From the NCBI GenBank assembly GCA_026419785.1, contig JAODTK010000234.1, positions 62,001 to 126,000 of the forward strand: a DNA stretch of 64,000 bases. The letters run 5' to 3'. Each line of letters starts with the position of its first letter. The stretch's first letter is position 1. This document shows positions 56,752-64,000 of the stretch, piece by piece. A program made the translations under genes and the position numbers. The notes below the pieces were generated by a model. That model was not told the DNA's origin. It made no database searches and saw nothing but the letters and a program-made list of their open reading frames with translations. The DNA is from Sclerodactyla briareus (lineage: Eukaryota > Echinodermata > Holothuroidea > Dendrochirotida > Sclerodactylidae).

Positions 56752-56846
56752 TCCTGTGGTTACCTGTATGACATTGCACCTGGGCGGTGAGGCAGTTTCC
56801 AGCAATGCCTCCATGGAACCAGAATGTCAAGCGAACCATGAAACCG
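56752..56846 (+). CDS. SMS: Possible SMS N-terminal-domain exon
   Basis: This is a well-framed exon-like segment: acceptor GCTTGCCATTTGCAG and donor ACC|GTAAGA. In one frame it contains CGYLYDIAPGR, then GSFQQCLHG after a stop that a single indel would remove. The pattern GYL....GSF...HG resembles the N-terminal domain of spermine synthase (HGYLATYTxxxGSF...YPHG). Another frame is fully open (PVVTCMTLHLGGEAVSSNAS) but resembles nothing I know. It lies 1.9 kb upstream of the certain SMS core exon in the same orientation. Confidence 0.45.
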
Positions 56847-57119
56847 TAAGAATCCATAAATCTTACTAGTACATTACTCTGCTATTAGGATGCATGGTTG
56901 ACAACATCTGCCCGTGCAGTATTTCTTCTGCAAGACAAATTCAGTGAGAGATTCAGTGATAATTTAGCATGTGTGTGTTTAGGCTGGAGTTGAGTATCTC
57001 CAATCCAAGTCCCAATTCCCATCCAAGTTTTGAGGATCTGTGAAATTTGAACCCTCCATGTATAATTGTATAATCATAAGTGTTTCCTATCTTTTTTAAC
57101 TACATTGTCAGCCTCATCA

Positions 57120-57570
57120 TGATGATTTTTTTTTTAAATTCCTTGATAAAGTCAGTGGAATTATGCCAGTGTGGTTGTATGTTGATGCCAGCTTGTAAGC
57201 ACACTAACTCGACCCACCGGGATGGATGATATCATAAACGTGATATGGCATTCCCAATGTTCCGTACAGGACCCTTCGATTTTGGGTCAGAGGCAAGGCT
57301 GGAACAGCTTGTAAAAAAGGACAAGTCCGAATGGTGGTTCCTTCAGTGAGTGTAGCTTTCGTACAGGGAGTTATAAGAACCCTATTTTTAGTTTCCTTGT
57401 AGATCTGGGTCATCTTGGTGAAAAATAGGGAAATCATGAAAAATAAATATTTTGGCCCAATTAGCTTGTGAACACGATAACTCACCCCATATAGATAATG
57501 AAACTCATATTGGTATATGTGTTCTCAGATGAGTACTTGAACCCTTTGGTTTGGGGTAGAAGTTCGAGGC
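57120..57570 (+). repeat. Family A repeat, about 1.4 units
   Basis: TTTAAATTCCTTGATAAAGTCAG, CTCGACCCACC.GGATGGATG, AGTCCGAATGGTGGTTC and TGAACACGATAACTCACCCC. Confidence 0.75.
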
Positions 57571-58197
57571 TACCTGAGGCACTGCAGGCCACAGCAGATA
57601 CCTTGCTAAACTTCCTTTAGCAGAACAAAGCACTTTGAGGGATTGCCCCACCCAGTTGCTTTTTACGATGAATGCCTGGACTTATGTATATGACTAGTTC
57701 CATTTCAACTCCTGGCGCAGTTGTAGTTTTTTTGGACATGTTATTTTTTAGGAAACTTGATCTTAAAAGTTTTCACATTGGTTCCAAGCCATGCACTTCC
57801 AGAAGGAAACAAAGGTTCCCAGTTGTGCCTCCGAATCTGTGCGTCATGGAAATCATAACTGAAATATGAGTTACCAACTACCAAAAAGAATCAGAGCAAG
57901 AGGTTGAAAGGACAGGCAATTTTTCCTACCAGCACACGCTGGTGGGCTGGGACGCTAAGATAGACCGTCCATCCTTGTTCTGCCATGCAGGCTCCAAACT
58001 GCCAGTAGCAGTTCGGACAGTGAGATTGATCTCTCAGTGTGTGATTGGTGGCTGTCAGTGGTTGATCCATGTGCAGGAGCTTGCAATACTTGATCCATTC
58101 GGAGTTTTATTCTGCTTGTACAGGAGCGAGAGAGAGCGCTCTTTCATTTCAGAGATTCTTTCACTCCCCACAGTACAGCTGTGGGGACTGGGACACT

Positions 58198-58590
58198 AGG
58201 GTGGGATTCCATAGATGCGTATACTGGTCCTCCAGTACGAATGTGAAAATCACACAATTTATGTGAACTGAGGCAGGGTCAGTATTCCTATTAGTTTGAC
58301 TCAGATAAATATCGGATCCACAAAAGCAAAATGTTTTAATAAATGAAGGGCAAACCAACCAGCACATGTAACAAGTGCATATATGGATGCGTATCACGCG
58401 AATGAACTCTATTGAATATCTTCTTAAAAAGCCAAGCAACAAAAAATATGCATGGGCCGGCTGTGCATTTCCATGGTCTCTCGCATAAACATTTCAGTGG
58501 TTTCTCTTAGGAACAAACGTTTGTCCGTAATATGTGATTTTCACATCCAGCCGGATACGGGGCATACGCATTCTATGGAATCCCAGCTTA
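58198..58590. mobile_element. ~390-bp MITE with ~60-bp TIRs
   Basis: The left end (GGGTGGGATTCCATAGATGC, and further ATGTGAAAATCACA) is inverted at the right end (TGTGATTTTCACAT, ATACGCATTCTATGGAATCC). Flanks are CTA on the left and TTA on the right, compatible with a Harbinger-type 3-bp duplication. It lies in the intron just upstream of the SMS core exon. Confidence 0.7.
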
Positions 58591-58671
58591 ACAATGCTGC
58601 AGGGAGTAGGACTGTCATTTATATTATTTGGAATAACATTGCGATATACGCATCATCATTCTCCTGAACAG

Positions 58672-58801
58672 ATCTGGCGAGAGGACTTTGCCTACACTAG
58701 GGCAATCACGGGAATGGTCGTGGTGGATTTCAGAGATAAGGAAGTTCTCATTTCTTGGAGGGGGGGGGGAGGGATGGAGGGATCCTCGAACTCAGACAGA
58801 G
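58672..58801 (+). CDS. SMS: SMS exon: SAM-binding core, with indels
   Basis: The exon follows acceptor TCTCCTGAACAG. After one small shift it reads EDFAYTRAITG, equal to SDLAYTRAIMG of spermine synthase, then FRDKEVLI. It then enters a G-rich run encoding the glycine-rich GGGDGGI loop that binds decarboxylated S-adenosylmethionine in the aminopropyltransferase family, and ILEL. The G run is miscounted, so the frame breaks there. The donor (GAG|GTCACA) is weak, so the 3' end is approximate. Spermine synthase transfers an aminopropyl group to spermidine in the cytosol. Confidence 0.82.
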
Positions 58802-59308
58802 GTCACAAAGTTCATCACTATGGTTGAAATATCCTTTTGAAAACAAATTTGTACAGTATAGCTGCCACTGGTATTTATTGAAGTTGTTCAACCCGTCCAC
58901 CCGTGAATCAAGTGGGCACTAAATTGTACTAGATTTTCCTTCCATTTGGTTGGCATATTGTCAATCCAAACCTATATTTCACCCCTGTGACCCACAGGTA
59001 AAGGCTGATTAAATGTAAACTATGAAAAAGTGAGGACTGCTGGGGCATTTCGGTTCAGAAGAAATGTTTGTTAGGGGCTCATATGCCTTAGTGGCAGCCA
59101 TGTTACAGATGACCTTAATAGCGCCAGTGTTACAGGCAATACATGCTGATGGCTATGATTGTGACTTTTGACACCAAGGCATCATATCAATTAAAACTTT
59201 GCATCATGAGCTTAAAAAAACCTGAATCTTGGCCCCATATCATAGAATGGAACTGTGGATTATTCATCAAATAGAACAAGGGCGTGTTATACTGACTGAC
59301 CTTAACAG

Positions 59309-59404
59309 AGATTAACATAGACCAGATGGTTTCTTGATGCTGACGGAAAATTTACGGGGTATCTGCTTACGATTCCTGATCAGTTGGAAGGTGTTAAATT
59401 TAAG
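59309..59404 (+). CDS. SMS: SMS exon: IDQMV helix region, with indels
   Basis: Acceptor CTTAACAG and donor AAG|GTGAGT. The exon starts EINIDQMV, equal to MVEIDQMV of spermine synthase (the acidic residue contacts the nucleoside). After several one-base shifts it gives a C-R-K-Y-like stretch and ends as QLEGVKFK, corresponding to NLKGDCYQV. An alternative frame (LDADGKFTGYLLTIPDQLEG) is longer but does not fit the family upstream. The spacing to the next exon (AVEE..LQVLEAY) fits spermine synthase. Confidence 0.72.
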
Positions 59405-59739
59405 GTGAGTGGTTTCAAAGAACTATTTATAATTATTGATTCATGAGGAGACACAAGGTCAAGCAGGTTATTCAAACCGAATAACCCAGGGACTGGGGTT
59501 AGTTAATGGGAGGAGATTAGATCCAGTGATAGCATCAACTCAAAGGGGTATGAATTAGCTGCAATCACTTGTTGATAACCGGTTCCTACAACAATATGAT
59601 ATATGCAAAATGGAACAAAAAAATGGATATACCACGATCTTGGAACTAGATCACCACATGATCCATAAATCTAGAGTGACCTGCGGACGGTAATGACCAA
59701 TTGTGGTGGGTGGTCATCTAGGTGTCATTTTGAGCCACA

Positions 59740-60640
59740 AAGGTAAACTTAGTCTCGCCTGCATGGAATTCAGGAAGAGACTAGTGGTCACTATGGCGCG
59801 CGCGTGTGTGTGTGGTGTGTGTGTGTACCGTTCTCGTTGCCAGGAAGTTCTTCCACAAACCGTGAAGCCGATTATGACGAAATTTTGTGTGTAGCACGGG
59901 GTTGGGTGTACCCGGCTGATTAGATTTTGGGCAGCAAAGTTTTTAATTAAGTTGGGTAAATAGCCTATATATATATAATTCATTGTTGCAAGCTCGTTGG
60001 TAGCAGGATTAAGCGAGAACCGTATTGTGCGTGATTGTAGTTTGGCATGTAGGACCTGGATGACAGGAGCTGAACAACTGATTAGATTTTCAGCCGAAAA
60101 ATATGCTAAATAAGTTAGTCTAATTTGCTTAATTTGTGCGAATTTTTCAAGTTGTCAGATTTTCACCACACTTGGTGGATGTAGTCTACCGTGGATCCCA
60201 AGAAATTTCAAAGGGTATTTGTATGCCTAATTTGCATAATATATTCAAATTTCCAACTTGGTAAGATTTTCACCAAACTCATTACGTATGGTCTGTTAAC
60301 ATTTTCCGGATCTGATGTGTTTGTAATTCATGAATTTGATTGAATTCCATCATAAATAGCTTCTGTTGAATTAAAGAGTACTGAGGACTAGAAACCATAG
60401 GCTCCTTGTGACAATTTATGCTGTTATAAGATCATTGTATGGGACTAATTTGCATAATTCATTCCAATTCCAAGTTGGAAGAATTTCAGCCAAACTCAGT
60501 TAGGATGGTCAGTTAACGTTTTCTTGAATCTGATGTGTTTGATGTTCATGAATTCGCTTGAATTCCATCATATTAATAGCTTCTGTTATAGTATAAAGCA
60601 TGAAGAAGAAGCAAAAAGGCAATTAGACGGACTTTGTATT
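59740..60640 (+). repeat. Dispersed repeat family C, second copy
   Basis: It matches 15500-16360: CCGATTATGACGAAATTTTGTG, TAATTTGCATAATATATTC and GATCTGATGTGTTTG, with an extra internal unit. It lies in an SMS intron and begins with a short GC/GT run. Confidence 0.8.
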
Positions 60641-61499
60641 GAGAGTAAAACTCATTGGGCAGTTATTTTAGGATTTTTTTATGTGTTTAGGTTAAACTAT
60701 GTGAGTTTGTGTGGACATGACAATGGTCAGCTATGAACAGTTGGTGATGGTGTAGTGAAATAATGAAAACCACGGATTGCGCAACCAGGCGAGACAATTC
60801 TTGGCGATTCCCTTGTTTGCTAATGAAATAATTACATTCTGTGGTTTGACCGCTAAGCACCATTGGGGTTGTTAGTTTACTTGACCTTTCAACGCATATA
60901 GTGAGGTTTGGACCCATCGATTCAAGAACCATTGCCACAAAGCTCTGTAAGTACCGTAACTACGTCCTAATTTTCGGAATATATTGGTTATCTGGAATAT
61001 CTCTGACCACACAAAAGGTCCAAGGGTCAACGTATGCCTGTTTATGATCATGAGGGAGGGGAACTTGATTTCAAAATTTCATTTGATTGTCAAATGAGAT
61101 TGAGGTCAGAAGTCACACAGATGTGGGGTACAGTGGGACTTCCCAACCCTCTCCAACATTTTGTATCAAGTGTTGAGAAAAAGCAAAGGAGCATATAAAC
61201 ATGGTTAGGACAAAATATATGTTGCATCCCATTAAATAGTGCGAAGATGATCCTTTCGTTTTTAGTGCTGATATGAATAATATTCACGAGTGGGCAGGTT
61301 CAGGAGCAAAGGTCAATATATTGACAACTGAAGGTCAGATTTTTCTTTCAAATTGGTATGCTGACAAACCTATTCAAATTTAGCCCAATTCGAGTGTTGT
61401 GGGTTCAAGCTTTGTAGCGGTTGTAAAGAAACAGCTGCCAAGCATTAAGGACTGAGCATACATATATTTCCACTGATTAACATATTATGAGATGTAGTT
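60641..61499 (+). other. SMS intron
   Basis: No supported gene. 60775-60830 continues family C (GCGCAACCAGGCGAGAC). Confidence 0.4.
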
Positions 61500-61590
61500 T
61501 TAGCTCAAAGCTGTTTGAGCTCTTTGCTATTGTGATCTGCGTGACTATCTATCTAGCTAGCTAGCCAGCTATCTATCTATCGATCGATCC
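61500..61590. repeat. TAGCTCAAA palindrome with (CTAT/GCTA)n microsatellite
   Basis: TTTTAGCTCAAAGCTGTTTGAGCTC is near-palindromic and is followed by CTATCTATCTAGCTAGCTAG simple repeats, as at 5835 and 45429. Confidence 0.7.
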
Positions 61591-61995
61591 ATTGACGAGC
61601 GACCGCACCGACGACAATCTGTTGTATCCAAAGGAACGACCGACCTTCTAGCTGTAGCCAAAGGATTTGTTTTTTGTAGCCATTCACTCCGGGTATGATA
61701 TACAACAACAAAAAATAGGCTACATAGGTAATTGTATATGGACAAATTCTCCTGCACATCAACATGTCCGTATGTCACAGGGACAGTTACTTGTTTAATA
61801 ACCTGCATGAGCAGCAGAAATCGCTCATAGTCCTCCTCAGTATTTTAGGCTAGTGATTTGTTTAATCCAAGGTTCATGCATGGTCAGCTGACCGGAATGG
61901 ACCAATCACATTCCCAAGATTATCATCGAGTATGACTGCTAATTTGCATTCACTTGAGGACTCACAGTTCGGTGTTCCCATCTCATACCCCACAG

Positions 61996-62079
61996 GTGCC
62001 GTTGAAGAGTGACTTCCAAGTACTTGAAGCCTATTCAAAGGAAGGGCGGACCTTTGATTATGTGATTAATGACCTCACA
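61996..62079 (+). CDS. SMS: SMS exon: catalytic [10 protein letters not shown] motif
   Basis: The acceptor is CATACCCCACAG. After a shifted AVEE.. start the exon reads [20 protein letters not shown] and TA, a near match to [22 protein letters not shown] of spermine synthase. The Asp of the NDLT motif is the catalytic-site Asp that deprotonates the attacking amine. One base is missing at the start and the frame is restored by an extra base after the EE codons. The 3' end is uncertain, since no GT donor follows directly. The remaining ~110 residues of the enzyme are not seen before the window ends. Confidence 0.9.
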
Positions 62080-62310
62080 GCAAATACCACATAACACAGG
62101 AATCCAGAGGTTGTTATTGGGAGACTTGGTGGCTATTGATTTGTAATGAACGATTCAGAGAAAGCACTTTTTGTCACGACACACCCATTTGTGTTAAAAT
62201 TCTGCAATCATTAACTTTGTTAACTGAACTAGTCTTGATCACCCATCCTCATTTTCTAAGCTATACATGCAGGCTTTTATATCGAAACATGCTCATTTTG
62301 TGGTGGTACA

Positions 62311-63560
62311 TTTTTAGCTCGAAATGGTTGAGCTATTGGGATCCTGGGTGTCATTCTATTCTATCTATTCAGTCTGTCACAATTGCTCGATTGCTAACTT
62401 TCCTCTCTTCTACCTGTTTGGATGGATCAGATTTAAAATTGGCACGTGGTTTCACCATGAAGGGACATGGTGTGTTTCAGAATTTTGGGGGCCCAGACCG
62501 TGTGGACCCTGGGGCCCATGATGTAGAATCTGCGAATGTTTGGGTTACTTACTAGCAGCTATACCTTTTGGGTGTTCCGAAATTTTTAGTCCAAGGTCCC
62601 ACTCGGGCATGAGGGCTCATTTCATGAAATTTCACACAATGGTTCTTGAAATGCATCTACTGCCCACTCCTCAGTTGTTTTTCTTCAACGTTACATGTAT
62701 GGTCCTTGGGTATAGGACTATTGGGGTGTTCAGGATTTGGGTCCCAGGGCCTGGTTTGGGCCATAGGAACCATTAATATTAAAATCTTGCAAAATTCGAT
62801 CTCTTGTTGCGCGCTCGTTCTGACTTTGGTCAAATGTTGTCTAATAGCTGTACCTTCAGAGTTCTCACGGATTCGGACCCAAGGGCCCTGTGGTCACTGA
62901 TAGATTACCACAGCTTTCATTCAGCTCTTGTATTTGCACAGTGCCGTCATAATGATGGTCCAACCGCCATACTTTGCGGTTATTCCAGGTATCTTTTGAT
63001 CCTAGGGTCCCACTTATGGAATTTCACAACAATTGGTAAACTTGAAATGCATCCTCCCACAAGTTTTGGTTGACTTTCTTACCTGTAATACTCCTTGGGT
63101 AGTGGTCCATCGGAGGCGTTTGCCAACGCCCAATGTGGGCCCCAGGGCCCATCATGTGTTATCATGCAAAATGCTTTTCCTACAAATATGATGCACATGG
63201 TCAGTGTGATGTTCGGTCATAATGACGGTCTAGCTATACCTTCAGGGGTTCTCAGATTTGGAACTCAACAAGGCCCATTGTGGGGTCCCAAAGCTCCATG
63301 TGCATCACGCGAAATGCTTCTTCTCCTCCTACCAATTTGGTGCAGAGTGCTGAGTTCGCTGGTGTATAATAGCCGTCCCTACAGTCTTTCAGGACTTTTT
63401 TGATCCAAGGTCCGTGGGCCCATTTTATGAATTAACACCACAATGTGCATGATTCATCTTTCGTCAAGCTTTGATTTTCTGTACACATAATGTTCTCGGG
63501 TAGAGACCCCTTGGGGGGTTTGGGGGAATTTCTGGCCCAAGGCACAATGTGAAATCTTGC
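62311..63560 (+). repeat. Family B array preceded by TAGCTC head
   Basis: TTTTTAGCTCGAAATGGTTGAGCTATT is followed by a TCTAT-rich stretch and then 5-6 family B units (TTCAGAATTTTGGGGGCCC, CCCACAAGTTTTGGTTGACTTTC, TCATAATGACGGTC). This shows the TAGCTC palindrome is the head of family B. Long frames such as the 139-codon one at 62136 are not genes. Confidence 0.8.
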
Positions 63561-63734
63561 AAATGATCTACATCCACCAAATTTCGGTCAAATGAATGCT
63601 CTAAAACCATACCTTGAAAGGTTTAGCATATTTTACTCTCCACTGCCCACTTTACTCTCATGGCCATTCAAAATACACATAATGGTTCTCCTCTCAATCA
63701 AACCAAGGCCCATGTGGGGCCCTTTGTTCATTGT

Positions 63735-64000
63735 GAATATAGGAATTGCATGTTTTTGGCTCTTAAAAGAGTTGTGTGTTTCGAAGGATGTTGACCATCC
63801 ATTGAAGTTGGACACAATGTATTGACTCCTGGGTGTCATGAGCCTAGTCTCAAGGCTACGGTTGAGAGATTCAGAGAAGCAGTAAAGAAGGGCCATTGTG
63901 TGGAAATTTGGCAACTAGTCGTACCTCTAGCTTGTTCAGGACTCTAGCGTCATTATGGTCAATTTTGGGAAATTTTGAAATAATTTGGCAAATCTGCATT
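63735..64000 (+). repeat. Dispersed repeat family D, cut by window end
   Basis: GATGTTGACCATCCATTGAAG, GACTCCTGGGTGTCATGAGCC and TTTGGCAACTAGTCGTACCTC match 20900-21130. Confidence 0.75.

Noticed and set aside
59309-59404. Open frame reading WFLDADGKFTGYLLTIPDQL
   Set aside because: It is a chance frame over the SMS exon. The other frames give IDQMV and LEGVKFK in the right places for spermine synthase, while this peptide matches no family I know.
62136-62555. 139-codon + strand frame
   Set aside because: It runs through a TAGCTC head and family B repeat units and has no domain or splice context.

Overview
This is animal nuclear DNA: a gene-poor, repeat-rich window with small exons separated by multi-kilobase introns, GT-AG splice sites, a tRNA-derived SINE, CR1/L2-type LINE remnants, PIF/Harbinger transposons and several terminal-inverted-repeat (TIR) elements. 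There are no bacterial operons, and almost all open reading frames are chance. The protein similarities and repeat types suggest a marine invertebrate, probably a deuterostome such as an echinoderm or hemichordate. That assignment is inference; nothing in the window fixes the species.

Two host genes are recognised, both on the + strand. (1) About 9.0-32.0 kb holds the 3' three quarters of CYB5R4 (NCB5OR, cytochrome b5 reductase 4): linker exons, a CS domain in four exons including a probable microexon, then the FAD/NADH reductase domain in six exons ending at a stop at 31977. The N-terminal cytochrome b5 domain was not found. It either lies upstream of the window or is not recognisable here. 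(2) About 56.7-62.1 kb holds part of a spermine synthase (SMS): a possible N-terminal exon and three exons of the aminopropyltransferase core. The C-terminal exons would lie beyond 64 kb.

Region by region: 0-0.7 kb is a 94-bp minisatellite. 2.4-4.9 kb is a dead LINE on the - strand between direct repeats. 6-9 kb is dispersed and tandem repeats. 9-32 kb is CYB5R4, with introns full of a ~310-bp repeat family (A), a ~165-bp tandem array (24.8-26.3 kb), two Harbinger-type MITEs and a ~56-nt poly-C tract. 32-36 kb has a SINE and a LINE end. 36.7-40.9 kb is a cluster of three TIR/foldback elements. One of them has a 6-bp target duplication, mirror-image subterminal arrays and its own promoter-like ORF pair. 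44.6-52 kb is a PIF/Harbinger region with a Myb/SANT-like gene (+) and a broken DDE transposase (-) converging on each other. 52-55 kb is more tandem repeats. 55.5-56.6 kb is a SINE split by a third MITE with a clean TTA duplication. 56.7-64 kb is SMS and its intronic repeats.

The frames show something odd about the sequence. Most recognised CYB5R4 exons before 23.5 kb read without a shift. Every conserved exon after 26.9 kb (both genes, plus the Harbinger genes) carries one-base insertions or deletions, while its splice sites are intact. For the host genes this looks more like uncorrected read error than gene death.
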